From NCBI GenBank assembly GCA_002372015.1, contig DFIA01000056.1:1-32441 (forward strand): DNA of 32,441 nucleotides, in the 5' to 3' direction. A model generated the notes under the pieces. The model made no database searches. It saw only the letters and a program-made list of their open reading frames with translations, and was not told where the DNA came from. Of the stretch, positions 1 through 8,289 are shown piece after piece. Position 1 is the stretch's first letter; each line of letters opens with the position of its first letter. This stretch comes from Bacteroidales bacterium UBA3709 (GTDB taxonomy: Bacteria > Bacteroidota > Bacteroidia > Bacteroidales > UBA932). A program made the translations under genes and the position numbers.

Positions 1-618
1 ATTTGCCATGGCGAGAAAAGTTGCGAGAAAAGTGGCGTAGAACGAACCTTTGCCGTAGCACCAAAAGAGCAGGCAATGGAAACTATCAGGCAAAAGAATG
101 AGGAGTATAAAACAATAATATCTTCCTTTACTCAGGTAAAGAGTATGAAGGGGGTAAAGAAAGAGATTATAAACGAGGGTACTTTGTACTTTGCCCGTAG
201 TACAGACCAGCTTATAATGCAATACACTAAGCCAAAAGGAAATCAGTTGCTTATAACTGCAGACAAGTTGATAGTGATAAACGGAGCTTCCAGAAATGTA
301 TTCAATACCAAGTCAGATTCAAATATGAAGGCCATGAAGTGGACGCTTATCTACTGTATAAGCGGGCAGATAGAGAAAGCTGCACAGGCGGTAGGGGCAA
401 CCATTACTCTTAAACCATCTGACAAATACTACATATTTGAGCTTTCTGTTGGCAAACAGGCTAAGGGAGGTTGGTCTGCATTAGAAGTTTCTTACAGTAA
501 AGAAGATATGTCTTTATGCCAGATGAAAATGATAGAAAAAAACGGCAATACAACAACATACAATACCCCAGACAAAGAGTTTAATACTCCTCTTCCAGAA
601 GGTATTTTCAACAACTGA
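1..618 (+). CDS. LolA-like outer-membrane lipoprotein carrier protein, 5' end cut by window edge
   Basis: The protein resembles the LolA family, periplasmic chaperones that carry lipoproteins from the inner to the outer membrane. The visible part has the family pattern: FTQVK near the start of the mature region, then a strand with EGTLYF, then a MQYTKPKGNQLLI segment, and a C-terminal DKEFNTPLPEGIF ending. The reading frame is open from base 1, and the first in-frame ATG at 76 lies inside what looks like mature protein, with no signal peptide after it. The true start and signal peptide are therefore most likely upstream of the window. About 205 codons are visible, close to the usual mature LolA length. 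The next gene on the strand, a DUF5686 outer-membrane protein, is 274 bases away, so an operon link is uncertain. The family call rests on pattern recognition only. Confidence 0.75.
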   Translation: MCHGEKSCEKSGVERTFAVAPKEQAMETIRQKNEEYKTIISSFTQVKSMKGVKKEIINEGTLYFARSTDQLIMQYTKPKGNQLLITADKLIVINGASRNVFNTKSDSNMKAMKWTLIYCISGQIEKAAQAVGATITLKPSDKYYIFELSVGKQAKGGWSALEVSYSKEDMSLCQMKMIEKNGNTTTYNTPDKEFNTPLPEGIFNN

Positions 619-664
619 TGCCTAAGGTTCCTCAATGTGGGTGAGCGCGAGAAATAAAATAAAC

Positions 665-787
665 GCTAAATAACTGCAGTAGAGAGGCGTTGATGGACAG
701 TTTATTGCAGGAAAACTGATGGAAATAGCTGACTAAGTGGCAGAAAGAGGTTATCGGGTAAGTGCTAAATAATAACAGAATAGAGGC
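665..787. repeat. Imperfect direct repeat in the gap before the DUF5686 gene
   Basis: GCTAAATAA occurs at 665-673 and again at 764-772. Each copy is followed after a few bases by a related purine-rich block (AGAGAGGC at 681-688, TAGAGGC at 781-787). The period is about 99 bases. The gap 619-892 is purine-rich, has no plausible gene and no clear TAnnTTTG promoter box. It may be a decayed duplication; no function can be assigned. Confidence 0.35.
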
Positions 788-892
788 ATAGAGTAATAGT
801 AGTGAGCAGTAGTTATAACAGCTGCTGAAAAATAGCCGAAGAATTATCGGAGAGAAAGGTTGGTACAGATGAGAGGAATTGGTATATACATT

Positions 893-3493
893 ATGGGTAA
901 ACGGTTAGCACTGGTTGCTTTTATGAGCTTTGCAGTGCTATTTGTTTCTTCTTTTTCTTATGCCCAAACAACAAAGGTAAAAGGCAGGGTTACAGATATA
1001 GACACAGGTGAGGGGATTCCATTTGTGAGCGTGTTCTTCAAGGGTACAACCATAGGGGTTTCTACAGACATAGATGGTTATTATACTCTGGAAACCAGAA
1101 ATGTTTCGGTGGAAATACTGCGGGCAGAAATGCTAAGTTATATTCCTGTAGAAAAGCAAATAAAGGCAGGCGCTTTCAACCAGATAGACTTTGAACTTAA
1201 AGCAGAGGAGAATATACTGAATCAGATAGTAGTAAAGCCGGATAATCGCTACATAAGGAGGATTTTGCATAACATAGAGAATGCCAAAGAGTATAACAAT
1301 CCCGAAGAAAGAAACCGTTATCAGTGCCGCCTATATACTAAAATGGAGTTAGACCTTGTAAATGCAGACAGCCAGATAAAGAACAAGTTGCTGCGAAGAA
1401 ACTTTGGTTTTGTGTTTGATTATATGGATACTTCGGTGGTTTCTGGTAAGCCTTACCTCCCTATAATGATTTCTGAGAGTAACTCCATGTTTTACAAGCA
1501 GAAGAGCCCGGCGGCTACAAAAGAAGTTATAGAGGCTAGCCGTATTTCAGGAGTACAAGATGAGGCCACTTTTGCCCAGTTTACCGGTAATATGCATATC
1601 CGTACAAATTTTTACGACGACTTTATAAACCTTTTTAACATACAGATACCATCTCCTGTTAGAGGCCCAAATGTTTTCTACGATTATTTTTTGATAGACA
1701 GCTTGAATGTAGATGGGAGAAAAACATATCTCATACGCTTTCATCCTGCCAAGCTTGTTTCGTCTCCTACCTTTGACGGAGAAATGAGGATAGATGCAAA
1801 AGACTGGGCTGTTAGAGAAATACATGTGAGGCTAAAAAAAGGCTCAAATGTAAACTGGATTAGAGACTTAGTGTTAGATTCTGAATATCAGATAGTAGGC
1901 GGCAAGGGTTCGTATAAAGGCAGAGACTCTTTATGGTTTTTTAAGCAAGACCGAATGTATGCCGATTTCTCGGTTACTATGAGAGATTCTTCTAAGCTTA
2001 TGTCTTTTTTAGGAAGAAGGCAATGCGATTATCTCGATCCTCGGTTTGATGTTCCTATGCCCGATAGCGTGGCTCGGATGATGAGTAACGTAACCATGTC
2101 TGCCCATCCGCTTGTAAACGATGAGGCCTATTGGCAGCGTAACCGTCCGTATGCCCTCAGCGAGAAAGAGAGTAATATCTATAAAATGGTAGATTCTATA
2201 AAGAATGTGCCAATCTATCGCAATATTTATAACATAGTGAACACTTTTGTAAACGGCCATTATAACCTCAAGTATTTTGGAATTGGACCATATTTCAAAC
2301 TATTTAGCTTCAATAATTTAGAAGGGGCAAGGTTCCAGTTTGGAGGGCGCACTACAGAAGATTTCAGCAAGAAGATAAGGCTATCTGGGCATATAGCTTA
2401 CGGAACAAAAGATAAAGCTTTCAAAGGAAAGCTGATGGCGGAGTATATGTTCAGCAATATGCCTACAAGAAAAATTGTGGCGAGCGTTAGCAGAGATATG
2501 GTGCAGATGGGAAGAGGTACAGATGCTCTTACAGAAGGCAATATCATGTCCTCTTTGCTAAACAAAGGTAATAGCGAAAGAATCAGTCCGGTAAACGATT
2601 ATGCCATTTCTTATATTCACGAGTGGAACGAAGGTTTTAACAACAGCATAGGAATAGAGAGCCGCAGAATATACTCAAACAGATATGTGCCTATGTTTAC
2701 ACCAGATAGCACTCATGTTACAAGCGTGGCTTCTAATCAGTTACACTATACAGCCAGATTTTCGTGGAACGAAACCGTAACCAGAGGAACATTTGAGAAG
2801 ATATATGTACTTACTCATTATCCGGTAGTAACAATAGACATTGTTGGGGCGGCAAAAGGTATTTCAGACAACGATTATGCTTTTTTGCGAACAGAGGCAA
2901 TAATAGACTATAGTCTTCCTCTGCCACCATTCGGAACATCTAAATTCCATCTTACCGGCGGCAAGATTATTGGTAAAGTACCTTATCCTTTACTCAAATT
3001 GCATGAGGGGAACGGCACATATTTCTTAGACAAGACTGCTTTTGCCTGCATGGATTTCTACGAGTTTGCCTCGGATACATGGAGCACCTTATATTATGAG
3101 CATAATTTTAAGGGCTTCTTTTTGGGTAAGATTCCGTTGATGAAGAGGTTGCAGTGGAGAGAAGTGTTTACCCTAAAGGCCGGATACGGAACTCTTTCAA
3201 AAATTAACAATGGTATTACAGATGGCAAAATAGGTAATCCTTCAAGCTCTGTACCCGGGGTGGGGATTGGTCAGAAATACGAGGGGATGCAGGCTATTAT
3301 GCTATTTCCGGAAGGTATGGGTTCGCTCAGAAAACCATATATAGAAATGGGAGTAGGTGTAACCAACATATTTAGAGTATTTAGGATAGATGTTTTTTGG
3401 CGAATGACACACAGAAGCAAAGTAATAGATGGAGTAAAAATAAAACAGCGCCACAGAGCCGCCGTAAACTTTGGTTTTGAATGGAGTTTCTGA
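893..3493 (+). CDS. DUF5686 / carboxypeptidase-regulatory-like outer-membrane protein
   Basis: This is a large outer-membrane protein of the DUF5686 type. From the ATG at 893 it has a clean signal peptide (MGKRLALVAF start, hydrophobic core, cut after SYA near residue 24). Residues about 28-112 form a carboxypeptidase-regulatory-like beta domain (VKGRVTDIDTGEGIPFVSV). A long DUF5686 region follows and ends in a predicted beta-barrel with a C-terminal Phe (FGFEWSF), as outer-membrane barrels usually do. In-frame TTG at 860 and ATG at 869 would also open the frame; 893 is preferred because it gives the more canonical signal peptide. At 866 residues it is of usual length for the family. The function is not established; these proteins are seen as envelope proteins in Bacteroidota. 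Confidence 0.85.
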   Translation: MGKRLALVAFMSFAVLFVSSFSYAQTTKVKGRVTDIDTGEGIPFVSVFFKGTTIGVSTDIDGYYTLETRNVSVEILRAEMLSYIPVEKQIKAGAFNQIDFELKAEENILNQIVVKPDNRYIRRILHNIENAKEYNNPEERNRYQCRLYTKMELDLVNADSQIKNKLLRRNFGFVFDYMDTSVVSGKPYLPIMISESNSMFYKQKSPAATKEVIEASRISGVQDEATFAQFTGNMHIRTNFYDDFINLFNIQIPSPVRGPNVFYDYFLIDSLNVDGRKTYLIRFHPAKLVSSPTFDGEMRIDAKDWAVREIHVRLKKGSNVNWIRDLVLDSEYQIVGGKGSYKGRDSLWFFKQDRMYADFSVTMRDSSKLMSFLGRRQCDYLDPRFDVPMPDSVARMMSNVTMSAHPLVNDEAYWQRNRPYALSEKESNIYKMVDSIKNVPIYRNIYNIVNTFVNGHYNLKYFGIGPYFKLFSFNNLEGARFQFGGRTTEDFSKKIRLSGHIAYGTKDKAFKGKLMAEYMFSNMPTRKIVASVSRDMVQMGRGTDALTEGNIMSSLLNKGNSERISPVNDYAISYIHEWNEGFNNSIGIESRRIYSNRYVPMFTPDSTHVTSVASNQLHYTARFSWNETVTRGTFEKIYVLTHYPVVTIDIVGAAKGISDNDYAFLRTEAIIDYSLPLPPFGTSKFHLTGGKIIGKVPYPLLKLHEGNGTYFLDKTAFACMDFYEFASDTWSTLYYEHNFKGFFLGKIPLMKRLQWREVFTLKAGYGTLSKINNGITDGKIGNPSSSVPGVGIGQKYEGMQAIMLFPEGMGSLRKPYIEMGVGVTNIFRVFRIDVFWRMTHRSKVIDGVKIKQRHRAAVNFGFEWSF

Positions 3494-3501
3494 TAAAATG
3501 C

Positions 3502-3531
3502 TTGCAGAATAGAAACTATTTCATATATTTG
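3502..3531 (+). promoter_or_regulatory. Bacteroidota-type promoter for tRNA-Glu
   Basis: TTG at 3502-3504, a 19-base spacer, then TATATTTG at 3524-3531, a full match to the TAnnTTTG -7 box. Transcription would start just before the mature tRNA at 3542. The promoter begins within a few bases of the DUF5686 stop. Confidence 0.7.
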
Positions 3532-3541
3532 CAATCCACTC

Positions 3542-3613
3542 GGGAGATTCGTCTAACGGTTAGGACAAGGGATTCTCATTCCCTAAATAGGAGTTCGATT
3601 CTCCTATCTCCTA
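3542..3613 (+). tRNA. tRNA-Glu (anticodon CTC)
   Basis: A full cloverleaf can be drawn. Acceptor GGGAGAT pairs with ATCTCCT (one G-U). The D arm is GTC...GAC. The anticodon stem AGGGA/TCCCT has loop TTCTCAT, giving anticodon CTC. A 4-base variable loop is followed by T stem AGGAG/CTCCT with loop TTCGATT. The discriminator base is A at 3613. CCA is not encoded (the sequence continues CAAAG), so it is added after transcription. The unit is 72 nt and has its own promoter and terminator. Confidence 0.95.
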
Positions 3614-3621
3614 CAAAGATT

Positions 3622-3658
3622 AAAAAAGAAGGCCAGGGAAAACCTGACCTTCTTTTTT
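3622..3658 (+). terminator. Intrinsic terminator after tRNA-Glu, symmetric
   Basis: A long hairpin lies at 3622-3637 paired with 3643-3658, loop GAAAA. The core is GAAGG and CAGG against CCTG and CCTTC with a single C-A mismatch. It is flanked by A6 on the left and T6 on the right, so it can end transcription from either strand. It sits between the tRNA and the convergent M20 peptidase gene, whose stop is at 3694. Confidence 0.85.
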
Positions 3659-3693
3659 ATAAGTTTAGAAAACGTAGGCCAAACGTGCAGTTG

Positions 3694-5040
3694 CTAATAA
3701 TATTTGTAAAACAGAGCAATGGATTCCATTCCGCCGAAGAATTGTTTGAGAAGGTAGCTTTCGTTAGGGGAGTGGATAGTATCTCTTTCAAGCCCAAAGC
3801 CCATTAGCAGCGGATCTGTGCCGAGTATCTTCTGCATGTCTGCAAGCACAGCAATACTTCCACCTCCACGGCTTGGTACCGGCTCGGTGCCAAACACTTC
3901 TGCAATAGCTTTGGAGGCGGCTTTGAATGCATCTGATGTAATAGGTATCAAGAATCCGTTGCCACCTTCTTTTGGCTCTACTTTAACTTTTACATACTTA
4001 GGAGCTATTGCCTTAAAGTGCTGAGCAAAAAGTTTGGTTATTGTAGCACTGTCTTGGTTAGGCACAAGCCTCATCGATATTTTTGCGTGTGCAGTTGAAG
4101 GGAGTACTGTTTTTGCACCCTCTCCCGTATAACCTCCCCATATTCCGCATACATCCAAGCACGGGCGTATGCCTGTACGCTCCAATGTAGTATATCCTTT
4201 TTCTCCTTTTACCTCGTTGATGTCCAAGAATTTTTTGTATTCGTTCAGATTAAAGGGAGCTCTGGCTAATTGCGCCCTGTCTGCTTTACTCAGATTAACA
4301 ACATCATCGTAAAAGCCTTTTACTTTTACCTTTCCGTTTTTATCTATTAAAGAAGCAATCATATCGCAGAGAACATTTATAGGATTGGCAACAGCTCCTC
4401 CATAGTGGCCTGAATGTAGATCTTTGTTAGGCCCGGTAACGGTTACTTCGAGATAGGCGAGCCCTCTCATACCGCAGTTTATAGAAGGCACTTTTTCGCT
4501 AATCATTGTTGTATCAGAAACAAGGATTACATCGCTTGCGAGCATCTTTTTATTCTTTTTAACCCAAGCCGGCAGAGAAGGACTGCCTATTTCTTCTTCT
4601 CCCTCAAAAATGAATTTTACGTTGTGCTTGAGTTGTTTTGTTTTTACAAGATATTCAAAGGCCTTTAGGTGCATGAAAAGCTGGCCTTTATCGTCGTTGG
4701 CACCTCTGCCCCAGATAGCACCATCGTGAATCTCCGGTTCAAACGGATCTGACTTCCATTTTTCTAATGGTTCTGCAGGCTGCACATCGTAGTGTCCATA
4801 AACCATAACGGTTTTTGCCTTTGGGTTGATAATCTTTTGGCCGAACACCACGGGATTACCGCTTGTTGGATAAACATCGGCCTGGTCTGCTCCGGCCTTT
4901 TTAAGGAGCTCCACCAACTTTTTGGCACATTTGAGCATGTGTGGCTTGTGGTCTTTTTTAGCACTAATTGAAGGTATTCTCATTAGCGAGAACAGCTCTT
5001 CAAAGAAACGGTCTTTGTTTTTTTCTATATACTGTTTCAT
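3694..5040 (-). CDS. M20 family metallo-dipeptidase (CNDP-like)
   Basis: A zinc dipeptidase of the M20 family, 448 residues, the normal length for the CNDP/PepV-like branch. Visible metal and catalytic motifs are GHYDVQP (His83, Asp85), GRGANDDKGQ with the bridging Asp at about 116, and the EGEEEIGS block at 146-153 with the catalytic and metal Glu residues. A lid domain with HSGHYGG follows at about 210. A late His in the ERDTIHSPNE segment is the usual last ligand. No signal peptide is seen, so it is probably cytoplasmic and cleaves dipeptides taken up or made by protein turnover. The start is the ATG at 5038-5040; a TAATTTTG box on the minus strand at 5093-5100 is well placed for it. It is divergent from cdaA. 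Confidence 0.93.
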   Translation of the reverse strand: MKQYIEKNKDRFFEELFSLMRIPSISAKKDHKPHMLKCAKKLVELLKKAGADQADVYPTSGNPVVFGQKIINPKAKTVMVYGHYDVQPAEPLEKWKSDPFEPEIHDGAIWGRGANDDKGQLFMHLKAFEYLVKTKQLKHNVKFIFEGEEEIGSPSLPAWVKKNKKMLASDVILVSDTTMISEKVPSINCGMRGLAYLEVTVTGPNKDLHSGHYGGAVANPINVLCDMIASLIDKNGKVKVKGFYDDVVNLSKADRAQLARAPFNLNEYKKFLDINEVKGEKGYTTLERTGIRPCLDVCGIWGGYTGEGAKTVLPSTAHAKISMRLVPNQDSATITKLFAQHFKAIAPKYVKVKVEPKEGGNGFLIPITSDAFKAASKAIAEVFGTEPVPSRGGGSIAVLADMQKILGTDPLLMGFGLERDTIHSPNESYLLKQFFGGMESIALFYKYY

Positions 5041-5092
5041 AATAACGGATATTTGCGGTTCTTGTAGCTATAAGTTTATTAAAGTCTCTAAG

Positions 5093-5123
5093 CAAAATTA
5101 AATATAAATTGTTGTTTTTGCAA
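5093..5123 (-). promoter_or_regulatory. Promoter for the M20 dipeptidase gene
   Basis: On the minus strand TAATTTTG (5100-5093) fits TAnnTTTG, with TTG (5123-5121) 20 bases upstream. Its -33 element directly abuts that of the divergent cdaA promoter. Confidence 0.55.
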
Positions 5124-5153
5124 TTGTTGCCCAACAGTAATTTACTACATTTG
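5124..5153 (+). promoter_or_regulatory. Promoter for cdaA
   Basis: TTG at 5124-5126, a 19-base spacer, then TACATTTG at 5146-5153. The start point would be about 20-25 bases before the cdaA ATG at 5183, giving a short leader. Together with the opposite promoter it makes the palindrome CAATTG at 5121-5126. Confidence 0.65.
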
Positions 5154-5182
5154 CCTGTGCAAACTCTGGAACAGTTAAAAGT

Positions 5183-5968
5183 ATGCTGGATTTTATCAAC
5201 CTACACCTGATAGACATTTTAGACATCCTTTTGGTTGGGCTAATGATTTATCAGATTTACAAGCTCATACGTGGAACAGCTGCTATGAGCATATTCATAG
5301 GTATAATCATATTGTACTTTGTGTGGTTAGTGGTAAAAACTCTGCGCATGGATCTTTTGTCTGCCATAATGGGGCAAGTGCTGGGCGTTGGAGTGCTGGC
5401 CATAATCATCATATTTCAGCAGGAGATAAGAAGATTTCTGCTGCACCTCGGCAATAATTCTCTGCACCGCAGGGGAGGCTTTCTCGCCCGTAAATTGTTT
5501 AAAGGCAATACAAAGAAGGTTCCTCTCACTACCTTGGATGAGCTTACCCAAGCTGTAAGAAAAATGTCGGAAACAAATACCGGTGCCTTAATTGTTATGG
5601 TACATCGCTCTTCTCTTAGCAGCATAACGGAAACCGGCGATAGAATAGACGCCATGGTTAATCGCAGACTTATAGAAAACTTGTTTTTTAAGAATTCTCC
5701 ACTTCACGATGGAGCTCTGGTTATGAGCACTAACAGAATACTTGCCGCAAGATGCACTCTCCCTATTTCTGAAAATCAGAATATTCCTCCACAGTACGGA
5801 ATGAGACACAGAGCCGCTGTTGGCATAACAGAGCAGACAGATGCTACCGCAATTGTTGTTTCCGAAGAAACAGGAGGTATTTCGTTTGTAAAAGACGGAG
5901 AAATAAAGTCTATCAGCTCCATTACAGAGCTTAGATTGGCTATAGAAAACTCTTATTCCGCTGATTAG
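5183..5968 (+). CDS. cdaA: Membrane diadenylate cyclase CdaA (c-di-AMP synthase)
   Basis: This enzyme joins two ATP into the second messenger c-di-AMP. The N-terminal third has three hydrophobic segments (about residues 10-27, 34-52, 58-78), followed by the DisA_N/DAC catalytic domain from about 100. The two signature motifs are intact: HDGA at 175-178 and RHR at 208-210 followed by AAVG. The length of 261 residues matches CdaA-type enzymes of Bacteroidota. In many Firmicutes the gene is followed by cdaR and glmM; neither is here. The downstream gene is convergent with only 3 bases between stops, so cdaA appears to be transcribed alone from its own promoter. Confidence 0.94.
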   Translation: MLDFINLHLIDILDILLVGLMIYQIYKLIRGTAAMSIFIGIIILYFVWLVVKTLRMDLLSAIMGQVLGVGVLAIIIIFQQEIRRFLLHLGNNSLHRRGGFLARKLFKGNTKKVPLTTLDELTQAVRKMSETNTGALIVMVHRSSLSSITETGDRIDAMVNRRLIENLFFKNSPLHDGALVMSTNRILAARCTLPISENQNIPPQYGMRHRAAVGITEQTDATAIVVSEETGGISFVKDGEIKSISSITELRLAIENSYSAD

Positions 5969-5971
5969 GCT

Positions 5972-6391
5972 CTACTTTCTATTTTTCTTGAGTTCCGATT
6001 TAAGATACCACTTGCCATCTTTACCTTTCTTGTACTCCCGCCCCTTGCCTATGTACCTTAGGTAGCCTATATATTGTTGTTCGTCCAATACTTTCTTTAA
6101 GGCATCCATACTCTTCTGCTGCCATAATTCTCTGCAGTGCCTGTAACTATCCGGCTCCTGCATGCCAGAACGCTGCAAGTCTTCCAAGGCCGCCTTTACT
6201 CCAAGATAGTTGGTTCTAAGTATGGAATCTACGTAGAATTCCTGTGAATCGCTGAGGCCTATCTTCTTAACAAGGTCTTTTGTATGTCTTTCTGCCAACT
6301 CTTCCATGGTAGGCTCCTTGTCGCCATTTTGAGCAAAGGCAGTTCCAAGTCCTATAAATAAAACCGTAATTAAAACAAATATCCTTTTCAT
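5972..6391 (-). CDS. Small secreted periplasmic protein, unknown function
   Basis: A 139-residue protein with a clear signal peptide (MKRIFVLITVLFIGLGTAFA then Q). The mature part is charged and mostly helical. It holds a segment (MEELAERHTKDLVKKIGLSD) followed by a second helix ending in DEQQYIGYLRYIGKG, and a Lys-rich tail. The overall plan, with a helix then a phrase like 'lsdsQ...vd.il...' and 'l.eqQy..y', resembles the small Spy/CpxP-like periplasmic proteins common in Bacteroidota, but no signature proves this. It is convergent with cdaA and divergent from the C69 peptidase gene. A TAACTTTG box on the minus strand at 6451-6458 may be its promoter, though no good -33 partner was seen. 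Confidence 0.75.
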   Translation of the reverse strand: MKRIFVLITVLFIGLGTAFAQNGDKEPTMEELAERHTKDLVKKIGLSDSQEFYVDSILRTNYLGVKAALEDLQRSGMQEPDSYRHCRELWQQKSMDALKKVLDEQQYIGYLRYIGKGREYKKGKDGKWYLKSELKKNRK

Positions 6392-6394
6392 TGC

Positions 6395-6423
6395 TTGTTT
6401 GTCTTTAATTTACACTATCTTTG
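6395..6423 (+). promoter_or_regulatory. Promoter for the C69 dipeptidase gene
   Basis: TTG at 6395-6397, an 18-base spacer, then TATCTTTG at 6416-6423, a full TAnnTTTG match. The predicted leader before the ATG at 6467 is about 40 bases. The opposite-facing TAACTTTG at 6451-6458 lies inside that leader, so the two divergent transcripts would overlap. Confidence 0.65.
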
Positions 6424-6466
6424 GTACAACTATCATACCCTATCGGAAAACAAAGTTATAAAATAT

Positions 6467-8179
6467 ATGAAAAACAGATTCAGTTTTATTGCAATGATTG
6501 CAGCCCTTGTTTCTATAGTATCTGTTGAAACAACTTTGGCTTGCACTAACATCATAGTAACCAAGGGAGCCTCCAAAGACGGGAGCATTATGGTTACTTA
6601 CGCTGCAGATTCACACACAACCTATGGCGAACTTTATCACCACATTGGTGGCATCTGGCCTAAAGGTACAATGATAAAAGTTTATGAATGGGACTCCGGC
6701 CGATACCTCATGGATATTCCTCAGGTAAAGCAAACCTATTCCACAATGGGTAATATGAATGAGTTTCAGTTGATTATAACAGAAACTACATTTGGTGGGC
6801 GAGAGTCTTTGATAGATACCACAACGGGCATAGACTATGGCTCTCTTATTTATCTCACCCTCCAAAGAGCCAAAACAGCCAGAGAAGCTATCAAAGTTAT
6901 TGCAGACATGATGGATACCTACGGCTACTGCTCATCGGGAGAAAGCTTTTCCATAGCAGACAAAAACGAAGTCTGGATTATGGAAATAGTTGGAAAAGGA
7001 GTAAAGCTTGGCAAAGACGGCAAGAACCTGAATAAAGGAGCTAACTGGGTAGCTATACGCATTCCAGACGGGTATATTTCCGGGCACGCCAACTGTTCAA
7101 GAATTTCTACCTTCCCTCTCAACGACCCGGAAAACTGTCTGTACTCAAAGGATATAATAAAGTTTGCAAAAGAGAACGGATACTATAGCGGCCCTGATAA
7201 TCAATTTAGTTTCTGCGATGCTTTTGCGCCGGCTTCTTTTGGTACGCTCAGAGGTTGCGAAACCAGAGTATGGAGCTTCTTCAATATTTTAGGAGGTGGG
7301 CAAATCGGCGATAAAGATGCCTCTTATTATCTCGATTATGCTGCCGGTAAAAATCCTGCAAACAAAATGCCCCTATACATAAAGCCATCGCGCCCACTAA
7401 CCGTTAAAGATGTGGCAGATGCCATGAGAGATCACTTTGAAAATACACCTTTCGATTTCAGATTCGACTTAGGCGCAGGCCCATACGAAAACCCGTATAG
7501 ATGGAGGCCAATGTCTTTTGTTTCAGGTGGAAAAAAATATGAGTTTGAAAGAAGCATAGCCACACAGCAAACAGGCTTTTGGCTACTTGGCCAAGCAAGA
7601 AGCTGGCTGCCGGATGTTATTGGAGGTATTATATGGTTTGGGGTAGATGATACAGCAACCAGCTCGCTCACACCAGTTTACTCCAGCGGCTTAGAGGCTC
7701 CTATGTGCTTCCGCACAGGCAATGGCAGCATGGTAAGATACTCCGATTCTTCTGCCTTTTGGCTGTTCAACCGAATAGCAAATTTTGCTTATAGCAGATA
7801 CAAAGATATAGCTCCAGAAGTAAGGGCCGCAATAGACGAACACGAAAACGGAGCCCTGAAGATAATACCTGAGGTAGATGCCAATGCCAACAGAATACTG
7901 CAAGAAAGCAACGATGTTCAAAAGGTTAAGGCCTATCTTACAGAATGGTCTAATAAGTTTGCAGACAGAATGTTCCGCAGATTCAAAAAATTAGACGAAT
8001 ACTTGCTGGTTAAATACATAGATGGTAATATCAAGAAGCAAAATCCGGATGGCTCTTTCAAAACCATATATAACCCAGATAATTCTGTAATGCCTAATCA
8101 GCCGGGTTATCCACAAAAATGGTTAGATGCCATAGCAAAAGAGATGGAGGCTATACCGTTAGAAGAAAAAACTTTCTAA
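6467..8179 (+). CDS. C69 family dipeptidase (PepD-like), secreted
   Basis: An N-terminal-nucleophile peptidase of family C69. The start at 6467 gives a normal signal peptide (MKNRFSFIAMIAALVS) that ends just before Cys26 in LACTNIIV. In this family that Cys becomes the first residue of the mature enzyme and is the nucleophile. Family blocks follow: TYAADSHTTYGELYHH, then GRESLIDTTTGIDYGSLIYL, GYCSSGESFSIADKNEVWIME, and GCETRVWSFF. At 570 residues it has the usual length. The signal peptide points to the periplasm or cell surface, where it would cut dipeptides from host or dietary peptides. An upstream in-frame start at 6395 was rejected because it lies before the promoter box and adds a non-signal-like extension. 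Confidence 0.92.
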   Translation: MKNRFSFIAMIAALVSIVSVETTLACTNIIVTKGASKDGSIMVTYAADSHTTYGELYHHIGGIWPKGTMIKVYEWDSGRYLMDIPQVKQTYSTMGNMNEFQLIITETTFGGRESLIDTTTGIDYGSLIYLTLQRAKTAREAIKVIADMMDTYGYCSSGESFSIADKNEVWIMEIVGKGVKLGKDGKNLNKGANWVAIRIPDGYISGHANCSRISTFPLNDPENCLYSKDIIKFAKENGYYSGPDNQFSFCDAFAPASFGTLRGCETRVWSFFNILGGGQIGDKDASYYLDYAAGKNPANKMPLYIKPSRPLTVKDVADAMRDHFENTPFDFRFDLGAGPYENPYRWRPMSFVSGGKKYEFERSIATQQTGFWLLGQARSWLPDVIGGIIWFGVDDTATSSLTPVYSSGLEAPMCFRTGNGSMVRYSDSSAFWLFNRIANFAYSRYKDIAPEVRAAIDEHENGALKIIPEVDANANRILQESNDVQKVKAYLTEWSNKFADRMFRRFKKLDEYLLVKYIDGNIKKQNPDGSFKTIYNPDNSVMPNQPGYPQKWLDAIAKEMEAIPLEEKTF

Positions 8180-8258
8180 CAGCAGAGTATTACCTACAAG
8201 TAAAGCCGCATAGACGAAAACGCTATTGCTACGGCAGAATCTGCTCAATATATTTAGC

Positions 8259-8276
8259 GAGCCATTCACATGGCTC
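8259..8276. terminator. Possible hairpin between convergent C69 and feoAB genes
   Basis: GAGCCAT at 8259-8265 pairs perfectly with ATGGCTC at 8270-8276 around a 4-base loop. It lies 14 bases past the feoAB stop and 80 past the peptidase stop. There is no T-run on either side, so a classical intrinsic terminator is doubtful. Confidence 0.35.
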
Positions 8277-8289
8277 ACATGGAGTATTG

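Noticed and set aside
8..40. Tiny ORF starting ATGGCGAGAAAA near the left edge
   Set aside because: Ten codons with a repeated ARKV pattern; the overlapping frame that continues into the LolA-like protein explains this DNA better.
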